From: Anticarsia gemmatalis
Taxonomy: Eukaryota > Arthropoda > Insecta > Lepidoptera > Erebidae
DNA: 64,000 bases
Assembly: GCF_050436995.1 (NCBI RefSeq)
Contig: NC_134769.1
Coordinates: 4,278,001 to 4,342,000, forward strand
Direction: 5' to 3'
The translations under genes were made by a program, and so were the position numbers. Numbering within the stretch: the first letter of the stretch is position 1; each line of letters starts with the position of its first letter. Shown here one piece after another: positions 37,201 through 48,925 of the stretch. The notes below the pieces were generated by a model. That model was not told the origin of the DNA and did not search any database. It was given only the letters and a program-made list of their open reading frames with translations.

Positions 37201-40200
37201 AAGTGTCTGAGTAGCTTAGGTTTTAAAAATTCACGTTTAGCGAAATTGTTTTAAGACTTTTTTGTGATTAATTCGCTCTACTTTAGGAGTGTCTATCTAA
37301 ATGATTTGACGTTTAGGAAGCAGCAGAAAATATGGAAACTACAACAAAGAAGGAGGCGACTACACCTGAAGAACCGAAGACCACATTAGAGCCCAAAAAA
37401 GACAAGTGCCAACCAGATTCTTGCCAGCATATCTGTGATGATGAAGGTGGCGTGGTCAGGTGCTCCTGTGAGTCAGGGTACCGGCTACAACCAGACAAGA
37501 AGACTTGTAAAGGTATTCACGAGTATTTCATTAAGGGTATTCTCTTTCTTCTATTCTTCTTCTTCTTCTTCTATTAACAAGAGCTCAAGTCTTTCTTCTA
37601 ACTTTCCTTAGCATAAGTTTCACGTAACGTAGATTTGGGTTGGGATTAACTACAAACTTGGGCTGTGCATGCAAATGATGATGATAAGGCAAACCATTAG
37701 ACGCTAACTAAAACGTTAACCATTAATTAACAAAGGTTCTTCTTTTCTTCAATCCGGGCGATTTTCACAGAATATCGTTGGACAAGCACGCGTTTTGAAA
37801 CTAACATCATTAAAACTACTTTCTGAAGTAAATGGATTCTGCCGAGTCATCATCATAATGTTGTTGTAGATATAAATGAGTGCGCGGAGGCGATTGACGA
37901 TTTGTGTACCGCAGAGGATACAGTGTGCCATAACACAGCAGGTGCGTTCAAGTGTGTGCCGATCAAGAAGAGGGATGTGGGCCTCACCTGCCCTCCAGGG
38001 TTCAAGAGGAACCTTGTCAACCAGGTGTGCGATGGTAAGTGAAGAACACAGTTATTTTGTAGTTTTAGAGAATGTTTTATAAAAACATGATAAATCCTCG
38101 TATGGAGAAACAGAGAACCAAATGAGTGTCTACCTGGATTCACGTCTATGAATTCTTTCAAGAGTCAATGAAGAAAACCTATTTCGTGAGCCCTACATCC
38201 CATTACTTTTTCTACCTTTGTGTGTATTACATGGTTTAGTTCACATCTATTTATCAAAGGATAGCCTCTGAATCACGACGAAACCTTTCACCATTTTTTA
38301 TTTACTAATCCTCAGACATCAATGAATGCCAGCTACCCCGACCTCCGTGTCCTAAGTACCTCTGTGAGAACACGATAGGCGCGTACAAGTGCGCCGGAAA
38401 GCCTGGCAAGCCTTATACCGAGGCGGTGCCTGGAGCCATCACCGAACCTACTGTCACGTCTAGTACTGCGTCGCCGAAGAACGACATCTGCCCGCCAGGG
38501 TTCAGGGCTGGACCTGATGATGAGTGTTTGGGTAAGTAATCTGAAACTATATGATTTTGAGCATAAATTTCTTTTTTTTTGTTAGAATTAACATTGTCAG
38601 ACATTGAGACTTTTGTAGTAATAAGGTATTAAATTATGTTTTTAAGAACAACTTGTTTTTTTTTTTTATTAGAATTTACTTTGTTATGTAGAGACTTTTA
38701 TTTTACTTCTATTGGTGCTTGAGTTTCGTATTTCGAAGAATCTTCATTTTTTAGGAACCATATAGCTTGTATTTGGTAATCTTTCGGTAAGCAATAAGTA
38801 AACAAGGTTTGGTTGTACCATTGAATATAATGGTTCGTTTAATGCAAAGGGTCAACGTAAAGGCAACTAACTAGCTATATTTATATGCTGCATTTTTTCT
38901 CTAGATATCGACGAGTGTGATGAGAGACTGGACGACTGTCAACGTCTGTCACAGCACTGTATCAACACTCACGGAGGCTTCTTCTGTCAGGACCACGTCT
39001 CCAAGCGATGTGCTCCTGGCTTCAAGGTCAATGTGGCCACTGGAATATGTGAAGGTACGTTATTAACTACTTATCGCTACTCGCAATTTCTAAGTAACTA
39101 GTTATTTGCAATTGTATTTACCAAACACAAATAGATTTCTTTTGCCAAGCGAGTGTCAGCCCTGGTTCTTTCAGAATTGTATTATATGACTTCAACCATG
39201 ACTATAGGAAATTAGAGAGCACTTTATACATATCTATATACTCTAGGTAAAAGCACTTTAAAGCTTGGACAAGGTTAAGACATAAAATGATTAAGGTTCG
39301 CTTTATTGTTTTTACTACCAGATATTGATGAGTGCGAAGAGAGTTCCGAGGTATGTAAACGAACAGAGGTTTGCATCAATTTGCCCGGAGCTTACAACTG
39401 CAAGTCCAAGATCAGCACCCTGCCCAAGTGAGTAAGATTTTAAAGAAAATGTATTGTTCTTCGATTTGAAATAATGTTAATAATATTCATGTTTCTTTCG
39501 TCTAGACTCGCAACTAAGACCTGTCAGGAAGGGACGAGAGTACGGCCAGGTGGATCAGTTTGCGAAGGTTAGTGCTAGTAGCCCTATTCTCCAATTTCGC
39601 GTTAAATCCCACTCAGCCAGTGACTTAGAACCATACTTATACTTCTAAAAGGAGATGCTTGTCTGTACTGGGGAAAAAAAACCATTATAGCTTTTTTTTT
39701 TTCTTTTTTTTCATTTACTTATACTGTCCCATTGTTGGGCAAAGGTCTCCCCCAAACTCCTCCACCGGTCTCTATCCTCACCCATCTCCATAGCTTATAA
39801 TGAAAATTATTTTTTCTGATTATTATTGAAGATGTTTATCCGGAACCGCTGAATATAATCACAACATTTTTTCTTACAGACATAGATGAATGTCGTGAGG
39901 GCTCACATCTCTGCGACCAGTTCCAGAACTGTATCAACACGTACGGAGGTCATGAGTGTCGCTGCAAGAACGGCTTTGAGCTTGATTCTTCATCTGGCTC
40001 CTGCGTGGGTAAGAGGATCTCTATCTTATACTACTAAGTAACTCGTAGTTTTGCAACACCTTTCACATTGACATCTGAAATCTTTGACATACACAAAATT
40101 ATATAATTTTGCTTTAAGACAAACTAGGTAAGCTGCGAAAAAATACGTTTCTAAATATCTTTATGTCATGGTGCATATTTCACTCTAGAAATATTGAAAA

Positions 40201-43200
40201 TATAAATATTGTCTATTGAAAGTATATCTGGGCACCATTCACAAAATAGCAAACAGCATAAAAGGTCATCAACATTACTCAAACATTCTTCTTTCAGATA
40301 TAAACGAGTGTCTACTAAAGTTGGACAACTGCGGCCCCGGCCAGCACTGCCTGAACCTGCTGGGTACCTTCACGTGCACACGACGAGCTCCCACCACCAG
40401 TACCACCACGAGTACACAACCCCCACCGCTATATGAATACGAGTACTATGACTCTGAGTAAGTATATTAGTATAACATATTAATGAGTTATTTTTTATAT
40501 TTTCGATATTTTTGCCACTAAAAATGCATGTCATGGGAACAGTTTCTAACGGTTTCTTTAGTATTCTGTTGTTTCGTATAACTTTATTTCTTGGACTTAT
40601 TTTTTAATGTAATATTTAATTTAATTTATTTTTATTTAATTAACTCGTTTTCTTCTATTTTAGTCGTTTTTTGCACGTTTTACGTTTCACCTTTAAACAA
40701 TCCCTCACTGCAACCCGCATCATCTGCATCATCTGTTTGCTACATCTACATCCAAGCTATCAAAGCAATATAAACTTTACTTAATTGATTTTGTTTTACG
40801 TTACAGCGAAGACAATTCTACAATAGACAGTCCTTACCCAGAGCCCATAGCCACAGTCCCCACCACATCCAGTACCACGACAACCACAACAACCACGAGA
40901 AGGCCTACCACCACGTCTACCACCACCACGACAACGACTACCACACCAAAACCCACCACCACTTCTACCACGACGACGACAACTACCACTCCTAGGCCAA
41001 GACCTGAACATCCATACTACACCTACTACCCGGTCAGGCCGAGGCCTTCAAGCCCAAGTAGTCCAGACAATACAACTACCTTCAGACGCCCTGAATACCC
41101 AAGACGGCCTTACTCAGAGTTTCCTCGAAGACCTGAATACCCTCGTAGGAGACCGGAGCCAAGACCGAGTGAAGAACCTACAAACCATGATTCGTCTAGG
41201 GATGAGGTTTCAAGACCTGAGCCTACAAGACCCGAGTATCCCAGACCAGAGCCCACTAGACCTGATACTGTCATCCCAAGACCTGAACCAAGACCAGCGC
41301 CTCCTCCAGAACCGAGGCCGTCTCCGGCTCCCGAACCTTCACCAGAAGTGACTGATGATAGAAGAACCAATGAAATAGGAGGGGAGAATCCTGACGATGA
41401 CTTCAATCCTAATGAAGTGCACTGCCTTGATGGATATGTGAAGAACGATGAAGGACGTTGTGTTGGTAAGTCTGCACTTTGATTATCATATTTTGGAAAT
41501 ATGGTTTTATATGAATTATTATTTAATTATAATTCTCTAAATCTTCAGTTCCCCATATAGGAATGAAATAAAAAAATATTTTAGGCAACTGCCAATACAT
41601 AAGTACCTTAACCTAAATGTACATATCAAGTATCATATAGTAACTAACATAATTACGTTATCCGTAAAGTTTTAAACTACCCGCAAACTTAACATTATCA
41701 TCACCAAAGGAAGGGCTACGTAGTTAATTAATAAGACCATGAAATAATCATTTATATCACAGATATTACGATTAACCTGCCTATAAATTTTGTCAGATAG
41801 CCAACAGATTTTAGGTATTAACAAACTAAACTTAGAAGGAACCTCGGTTTCCTACACTCAGTAACCTATTTGAAAAATTTGTACCCACCGGTTACAGACC
41901 TCAACTGGAGAAGCGATTTATAACCGACTACCCTCAATTTTTTTTATGTAAATCTGATCTGATATTGCAGTAGGAACAATTTTTACAGTTAATTGCCAAA
42001 CTTTAAATACGTCTGTAAAGAACCGCGCAATAGTTTACAATAAAATTATTAAAGCTTATCGGTTCTCATCAGTAGTAAGAAATTATTCTACTGAGTACGT
42101 AAGTTTTTGATTACGGTTTATTTCTCAGATGACGATGAGTGTGCGTCGGGTCAGCACGCGTGTCGCAACCTGGAGGTCTGCGTGAACAAGCCTGGCGGGT
42201 ACGTGTGCGAGTGCGTGCCCGGCTTCCGCAAGGACGGCAATGGATGGTGCATTCCCCTACCTGCCTCTACGAGCAGTACCACTACCACTACTAGCACCAC
42301 CACTGAAACTGCTGGTAATTATAATTCTTCTCTGTTTTTTTTTATTAGCGTGTTATCTCTTCTTCATTTGAGTTCAGGAAATTTGTAAGAGCTTGGTGAT
42401 CCATCCACGATATTGTCAGTAGCGATTTCACACTTATGCTACTTCCTTGTAGTGAGAAGTGAAACTGCAAAGTCGAATAAATTTTAGTGGTTCTTTGAAA
42501 CCAGCAAGAAAATGATTAACCCCCGGTTTCTGAGGTACATTTAGCGGTAGTTTATCTATCTTATAGCATTTAAACTCATATAAAAAAAACGTTATTGAAT
42601 AGATAATTTAGCGCTAAATGTACTCAGAAACCGGACATTAGAAGCCTTATCTATGTGCTTAACTCAGCAATGCTTAATTTAATGAAACTTCATTAGTGAC
42701 TGTTATCATTTTGCTATCGTTAACAGTATCAGTACCCGAATACCAGCCGCCACCGTACAGGCCATCACGTCCTTACGGCAGATATCCAGCGACCAGAAAC
42801 TGTGAAATGGGATACAAGTTCGACCCTCGACGTAACGACTGCGTTGGTAAGTAACATTTACTAAATCGAAGCACATGCTGCACATGTCACTATCATTAAC
42901 TAAATCGAAACTTCAAGAACAGATCCCGGACAAGAATCTTTTATAATCCCATATGCCTTTTTACGATACTCTATAAGTATTTGAGAAGGTGCCCTAAGCA
43001 AACTAAGATTCTGTCCAATTAAATACCACAATAATTCTTTTGGGCTGTTTGTTGTGCCCTCTAGACATGATGTTCTAAACAATTGCCTAATTTGCATGTC
43101 AGTTAAATCGGCCCTAGTTACGTAAAGGTTACAAATAAAAAACTAAAACCAATCTTTGTTACAGATATAGACGAATGTGCGACAAACACGGCGACATGTT

Positions 43201-46200
43201 CTCCGCGAGAAGACTGCATCAACATTCCTGGAGGGTTCCGCTGTGAGTGCGGCTGGCGCTGTCGCGCTGAACTTGAAAGGCCTTCATACAATATGAGTAA
43301 GTTAGCAGTTAGTAAACATTAATAAAAAATAAAATTATCTTGTGTTGTGCGGCATACCGAGTAGCGAATTTTGAATTGCCTGGAAAGGTCTCGATGACCC
43401 ATATTTTTGCGCATCGAACTCCTTTCAGTAACGAACGAATAACGAACGAATTATTTGCTTAATAAGCGTGCTAATATGACAACCAAAAGGTAAAGATTTC
43501 TTTATAAAAATATTTAGTCTCTTAAAGACATTGTTTAGGCCTGAATCAGAATCAAATTAGAGAATCTCTGGATGACAGCCTGTATTTCAATGTTCTTTTT
43601 CTAGCTCCAGCAACAACTACTCCGCCCCCGAGAATGCCATCTCCCGGCGACAGTCGCAGCATCATCACCGTGGGAGCTCAGTACGGACAGCGAGGACCTT
43701 ACTCCCCTCGTCCCATCTACTCCAGGGTGCCTGAGGTTGGAGCTGTTATCGCTTCGTGCCCCTGGGGCTACAAGCTAACGCCTGAAAAGAGATGTTATGG
43801 TTAGTAATATATGACCAAAGACTACTTTCAAAGTGTGTATTATGAAATGCACACATTGAAAGTAGTCTTTGAAAGAAAGCCAGCTACCATATTATGTTGC
43901 TTTTTTCGATCAGTTCCTTTACAGAGTGGGCTTCATTCGAAGGTTTTCCTTAATTCAATTTTACTCCTGCGATAAATGTAGCTTTGCGTTTTCCATTAAT
44001 TTCAACTATTCTTGTAGATATCGATGAGTGTGCACGCAACACATCAGAGTGCGGTCCTCAGCAGCGCTGTGAGAACTTCTACGGCGGGTACTCCTGCCAG
44101 TGCCCCGCTGGACACCGCCTCGTTGGACAGAACCAGTGTGAAGATATCAACGAGTGCATGCATGGAAACGTTAGTATGCTCCTGGAATTATGTATCGAAT
44201 ACCTCCCTCTCTGACCACAATATCAATGTTTTGTTCACTATCAACTGATACTTAAGGTGTAAATATAGCATCTTCTGAAGAGGAGGATGTAGGGAGGTGT
44301 AAAACCACCGAAAGTTATTGAATTTGTTACTTACCATGTAGTCCAAGACTTTCACAGTCTAGGGAACTTGGTCAGTGTTTTGGTTGAATGAACTAACCAC
44401 GCACTTAATAATATTATAATGCAACAGGTCTTAAACAATTTTCAATTGCGTTTATGACCCGTACCTATGTGTAATACCCATGACCCACAATATGTGTACA
44501 AATCGCGAGAGTTTAAAATAAGGCCACACATTGTTACTCCAAGGATAACGGCACTGGTGTTTGTACCATAGTCGTTTCGCTTTAACTTACTTTTGTGACT
44601 TGACTTTCGTAAACCTAATAATATTATTTTTACACCTAATCATTTGTTTTCCACCAGCCATGTCCTTACAACGCAGATTGTATGAACACATACGGCTCGT
44701 ACCGCTGCGTGTGCCGCGAGGGCTTTCGCAACGCTCCCTCCAATGACAAGGTGTGCGTGGACCTGGACGAGTGCGCCGAGACACCTGACGTCTGCTCCCA
44801 GGCCTGCTCCAACACCTGGGGCAGCTACCGGTGCTACTGCAAGAAGGGATATCGCCTTGATGATGACAATAAGTAAGAAATATTGATCTGTATGAGAATC
44901 TCCTTTGTTGAGTATGCTTTCTGAACCTATAGTTCAATAAAATAGTAGAGAGTTGAGGTATGAAGGGTACACGGATGACGGAAGTGTTTTAAATTTATTC
45001 ATTCATTCATTTTCATTTTCATTTACTAATGATAACTTATTATTAACAAAAGAGACGACCAAAAGGCTTTAAGCATTTGTTGATTTTTATTTAAGTTCTG
45101 TCAAAAAACAAAGGTAAAAAAGACACCTTGGTCATATTCTTAAGTTTATAATCTGCTTCCAGGACGTGTATCGATGTGAATGAGTGCGAGGAGTACTCAG
45201 CGGTGCGGCTCCGCGGCAAGTTGTGCGGAGGAGAGTGTATCAATATCCCTGGCAGCTACCGGTGCGACTGTCCCAGAGGATACAGACTGTCTGAAGACAG
45301 CAGGAGCTGTATAGGTATGCTTATCATCCTTACTGAGAAAGTTTAAGTTTGTAATTATGTTACTCGGCTACATGGGCTTACAAAAATTAAATGATTAGTT
45401 AAAATCAACAAGGTTTAAGTTCTACATACCATCAAGAAACCTTCAGTTAAACTAGAGTGGAGTGATGTATATTTTAGTACTTCTGATGTTGTGAGGCTTT
45501 TTATCTGCCTTGAATTGCAAGGCTCGTGATGCGAAATGAATATATTACCTTTATTTCTGAGCATATTTTCTGATGTATAACGTTATTTTTTCTTTTGTAC
45601 AGACATAGACGAGTGCGAGTCAGGAGAGGCTCGTTGCGGCAGCGGTCCCGGCGCGGTGTGTCAGAACACGCGCGGCAGCTACCACTGTCATCACATTGAG
45701 TGTCCGCCTGGATACCACCTCGAGTCCAAACAGTTAGTTCTTATGTTTCTTACCGCGATTCTTTACTACTATCGACTAGGTCCAGCGCCTCTAGCGGTCT
45801 TCGTAGAAACTTTTTTGGCAGTACATTTTTAATGTCAAAATCTCGATACGATGTTCAGAATCGCGTTTCCTGTACATGTTCAGATATGTTTTTGTAAGGA
45901 TCAAGATAAGTTTTATAAAGTACCTATGTAAGTAGTTCTGAATAGTCAATTGTTAACATGCACTTATCATTTCTTTTATTATACTTACAATCAGTAACAA
46001 TTACACCTTTTTATAATTACTGAGTGAAGTAAAAGACCCAAAGTTAGAACAACTTTCGGAAAGTTTAGGAATTGGCAACATAAGCAAAAGTTTTCCGTGA
46101 AGGCTCGCTTCTTGGTTTATTCACTTGTCATGTCGTTTGTTTCCAGTCGTTGTGCAAGAGTGCAGCGCTCTTGCCAGGTTGGGGACTGGTCGTGTCTGCA

Positions 46201-47061
46201 GCAGCCTAGCGCCTACAGCTACAATTTCATCACATTTGTCGCTAACATCTACCTGCCTTCTGGAAGTGTAAGTTATTCGTAACTCAAGACTATATTACAT
46301 GTTTACATTGAAAGATTAATGTAGACTAACGTAGAGTAAGGAAGGCAATCAAGATGTTCCATTTCGTGGAGTTGAAGTGAAGTTTTTATAGTATTTCCAT
46401 TTTAAAATAGTAACACTCAATTAATGTTCTTTCAACTTTTAATAAATCCAGAAAAAATATATATTTACGTTGTCTTTTAAAATTCACATATTCTTGATAT
46501 TTAAGGTGGATTTGTTCACGATGCACGGCCCTGCATGGAGAGAGTCCATCGTGAGCTTCGAGATGCGCATGGTGAACGTGCAAGCCTCACTGGGGGCCAA
46601 ACCAGCTGACTTCAGATGCTTCGAGTAAGTCGATTTACCCCAGAATTTACACGACTAGATGCGATCTAGTCTCGTATAGTTTCACGGTATTCTCTGTGTA
46701 GATTTAGTTATTAGAAATGTCATATCATACCACCGCGGAACACATTTAGGGCTAGAATTCCGAGTCGGACAAACTTAATATTTTCTGTTTTTGTTAGCAA
46801 TATACTTAACTAACTCCGTATTCAATTTTTTTGCCATGGGACTGTCAAAAACTGTCTCTCAGTCAATTGTTAAGTATGTGTTTACCTATTCATTGCAGCA
46901 TGCGTCCATCAGGCAACATCTGCGTGATCTCACTCCTGTGCTCGCTGGAAGGTCCTCAAGTAGTGGAGCTGGAGCTGACGATGTCCCTGTACCAAAGGTC
47001 GATGTTCGCCGGCAGTGCGGTCGCGAGACTCGTGGTCATTGTCTCGGAGTACGACTACTAG
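28203..47061 (+). CDS. Fbln1: Fibulin-1/-2-like extracellular matrix protein
   Basis: Exons: 28203-28257, 35994-36174, 36671-36749, 36955-37092, 37317-37512, 37870-38034, 38316-38531, 38905-39054, 39322-39427, 39506-39567, 39880-40008, 40298-40457, 40807-41465, 42129-42314, 42727-42846, 43165-43296, 43605-43799, 44018-44169, 44658-44872, 45163-45314, 45603-45732, 46147-46267, 46506-46624, 46899-47061; 1,326 aa, in frame throughout. Exon 1 is a signal peptide (MKSFFLVLVLYVSANF). Paired cysteines at 32-33, 73-74, 107-108 and 149-150 mark three anaphylatoxin-like modules. About 14 EGF modules follow, mostly calcium-binding with D-I-D/N-E-C starts, then the fibulin C-terminal domain (about residues 1196-1326, ending MSLYQRSMFAG to YDY). 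Human fibulin-1 has about 700 aa and nine EGF modules. The excess here comes from extra EGFs and Thr/Pro-rich linkers (residues about 520-750). It is secreted and should bind basement membrane or elastic-type matrix. Orthology to fibulin-1 rather than -2 is inferred. Confidence 0.94.
29454..29715 (+). mobile_element. Helitron-like non-autonomous element, copy A
   Basis: Starts TC (tctatac), has the shared body gaacgcgctaatctcaggaa, and ends gcgcgggtcagctag (CTAG). The 3' hairpin cgcaa-gcgaag-ttgcg sits about a dozen bases before the end, and the flanks A/T fit Helitron insertion between A and T. There are no inverted ends and no ORF. Confidence 0.8.
29843..30145 (-). repeat. Nearly full-length tRNA-headed SINE, family 2
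   Basis: Read on the minus strand it has an A-box-like tagccgagtggtatgag and a B-box ggttcgaacc (around 30084). The body contains gtgaaggaaaacatcgtgag and the tail ggcctaacccctcccctcat, ending ttgcccagcagtgggaca. This is the reference copy for at least eight shorter ones in the window. Confidence 0.85.
30454..30512 (-). repeat. SINE family 2 tail fragment
   Basis: aacccaatactgtcccactg followed by ctgggcaaaggtct matches the extreme 3' end of the family. Only about 60 bp are present, 300 bp from the fuller copy. Confidence 0.75.
31051..31090 (+). repeat. Tandem repeat, 10-bp unit x4
   Basis: Four copies of (c)tcgctctca, the last one varying. Further degenerate units (cttactcgct) follow. Confidence 0.8.
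33582..33720 (+). repeat. Interspersed repeat fragment (ataaaatcacgccttttctc)
   Basis: The motif cataaaatcacgcc followed by ggggtaggcaga and agaacgccac recurs in part at 63955-64000, with a weaker match near 58035-58075. I recall similar sequence as common in Lepidoptera. The family was not identified. The overlapping 117-codon ORF is judged not to be a gene. Confidence 0.55.
34118..34206 (+). repeat. Repeat family shared with 6196 and 44407
   Basis: attttaaactcgcgggactt, then gtacacttaatattattatgcaa and gggtcttaaacgcg, are shared with the other two loci. Confidence 0.6.
34430..34530 (-). repeat. SINE family 2 tail fragment
   Basis: ctgtcccactgctgggcaag and ggccttgagtccaccacgct match the tail. 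The middle is altered (aaacggtcgaacgaaaggg). Confidence 0.75.
35562..35781. mobile_element. 220-bp TIR element (MITE) in fibulin intron 1
   Basis: A perfect 20-bp inverted end, ggcggactaaagaacataag, lies at 35562-35581 and 35762-35781. An internal degenerate copy (ctgactaaagcacataag) lies near 35626. No transposase is present. Confidence 0.85.
36255..36420 (-). repeat. Interspersed repeat fragment in fibulin intron 2
   Basis: gcctcggagagcacgaaagg, then ccgtcggtcctgcacctga and ccgtcccaccgggctatgag, resemble a repeat I recall as widespread in Lepidoptera, probably from a non-LTR element. The orientation is a guess. There is no second copy in this window. Confidence 0.5.
39713..39780 (-). repeat. 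SINE family 2 tail fragment
   Basis: atactgtcccattgttgggc followed by aaaggtctcccc; a short, diverged tail in fibulin intron 10. Confidence 0.65.
42523..42634. mobile_element. Palindromic MITE, copy 1, in fibulin intron 14
   Basis: About 112 bp, ends ccggtttctgaggtacattt and its inverse. Nearly the whole element folds on itself. A second copy lies at 49441-49553 with the same ends and the same centre motif (ttattgaatagata). Confidence 0.85.
43816..43871. ncRNA. 22-bp stem-loop in fibulin intron 17 (miRNA-precursor-like or micro-MITE)
   Basis: Arms at 43816-43837 and 43850-43871 pair over 22 positions with one mismatch, around a 12-nt loop. It begins 17 bases after the exon end at 43799, inside a transcribed intron. 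No expression evidence is possible here, and a tiny MITE is equally likely. Confidence 0.35.
44407..44520. repeat. TIR-type repeat, third locus of the attttaaactctcgcga family
   Basis: taatattataatgcaacagg and tcttaaac near the left end match 34150-34180. The right end (gtacaaatcgcgagagttta) is the inverse of the start of the 6196 and 34118 copies. Together they suggest one inverted-repeat element seen in pieces. Confidence 0.5.
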
Positions 47062-47883
47062 TGAACGAACTTTAGTGTAGAACAATAACTAGTGATTTTA
47101 GAGGCGTTATACCGTTTGAATATTACTAAAACCTAGTTGGTGGCATACTTTAGTTAATCCTAAAACGAATTTCCCTTTCTCAATTGTGTAAGTACTTGTT
47201 TTATTCGAAGCTGTTTCTGTGTTCCCGAAACATTGACGATAATGCCACGCCCAAAATAGCTAGTTTGTTATTGTCCCTCTATGGTAAAAGACAACCTTTT
47301 TTTTAAGTAGGTGTCCAACTTAATTATTTATTTATGACTCAAACACACATGAAAATACTAGGTACGTATTCCCACAAAATCGGTGTAGCTGTTTGTCTGT
47401 GGGTAAAACTATCCGTTTTCCCATAACTTTCAAATAGATTGTTTCTTTATAGATATATCGTTTATTATAAGTTAAACTAATAATCATTGGTTGTATTCGA
47501 GTCCGTATTTAGGCTAGGTTTTAGTAATAGATTCAAATGGAAACTGCTATTAGTTACATTGTTAGACGTCTCAAGTGACCAAATATGTAGTTATATATGC
47601 TACTTGACCATAAACCACTGCCTTTACGGATTTTCCATTGGTCATGCGGCAATCCTTACGTCACTATTATTTAGGTAATCATATAAAGTTACTAGCTTTG
47701 ATTGAAGCAAATATATTTAAGCGCCATCTATCCTCGTTTTAAGAAACTTGTTAAATGTTATATTTCATTGTATTTATAAACTAAATGTCTACTTAATATT
47801 TATGTATTAAACTGGTATTAAATACCTTTATATTGATTGTTATCCGCCTCATTTATATCGCCCTGTTGATCATAGACAATGTA

Positions 47884-47889
47884 AATAAA
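47884..47889 (+). promoter_or_regulatory. Fibulin polyadenylation signal AATAAA (candidate)
   Basis: AATAAA about 820 bases after the fibulin stop. A reverse-strand AATAAA lies only 33 bases further on, at 47928-47923. Confidence 0.45.
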
Positions 47890-47922
47890 ACGACACCATA
47901 AATTGGAATATATCTTTTTAAT

Positions 47923-47928
47923 TTTATT
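47923..47928 (-). promoter_or_regulatory. Distal minus-strand AATAAA, possible Cdc14 3' end
   Basis: TTTATT on the plus strand. If this is the used signal, the Cdc14 3' UTR would span about 6 kb. Nearer minus-strand AATAAA copies exist, so this is only one option. Confidence 0.3.
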
Positions 47929-48769
47929 AAGCACAAGCGTTTGTACACCATGACTTGGTGTTATTGTATATACATAACATATATACCTATTTCGTAATAG
48001 TGCACATACATTAGTAACTGATTAGATCACAACATAATTATTTTTAAACTATTTTCTAGACAACAGATGCAAAATAATGTACAATACAATATTTGTATCA
48101 CTACAACGCTCTGGTCCCTTGTACGATCCACTCCCGCGCACCAACGTATTATATAAAAATATTATGAATAAAAATATAACTCTTAAAAATAATAAATGAT
48201 TAAATCGCAATTAATAGACGCCATACGCAATTTTACAAAACAATCATGATAATAAAATAAAATGATTTTAATTCAAAATGGAAATTGCAGAAATATATTG
48301 AAAATATTCGACTGACGCGTCTATTAATTTAGTATTTGAAAAAATATGATTAATTATTGCAAAAATCTTGACAAAAGACATCACTTGTCAAAGTAATAAC
48401 AGCTTGTTCAAAACGTTGAGACAAAACAAACGAGATACGATTTAAAATCAAACAGATCATTGAAACAAATTAATCTTATTTTAATTATTAATGGAAGATC
48501 AACTTAATATACTTAAGTAGATAATGGCGAAGAATAAAAAATAAAATATAAAAAAATAAATATTGTGATATGAAAACGTAAAAAGTGTAAATTCTATACA
48601 TGATTGCGAAAGTAATGAACAGACAATTTTAATTGTATCTCATACAAACAAACAAATATTTCCAATTAATTTATGAGACACTAAACCCACAAATTCATTA
48701 GAAATTTTGATATTTTATTATGAGATCAATTTAATAAGTAAATAAAAGCCTGTATTGCGAATTTTTTCA

Positions 48770-48925
48770 AAGTGGAATCTGAAAACGGACAACGAGACCC
48801 GGAACAGCTATTTGAAGATCGAACAAATATTTGTTCCGCCTGGGAATTGAACCCACGGCCTCCCGACGCACTGTTAGTAACGTGGCTACCACCTCAACGG
48901 CTGCGCCACGGAGACTGTCAACTTT
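48770..48925 (-). repeat. tRNA-derived SINE, family 3
   Basis: On the minus strand: tccgtggcgcagccgttgag (A-box-like), cgtgggttcaattccca (B-box) and the tail ttccgggtctcgttgtcc. It has the same layout as 51362-51556. Confidence 0.8.
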
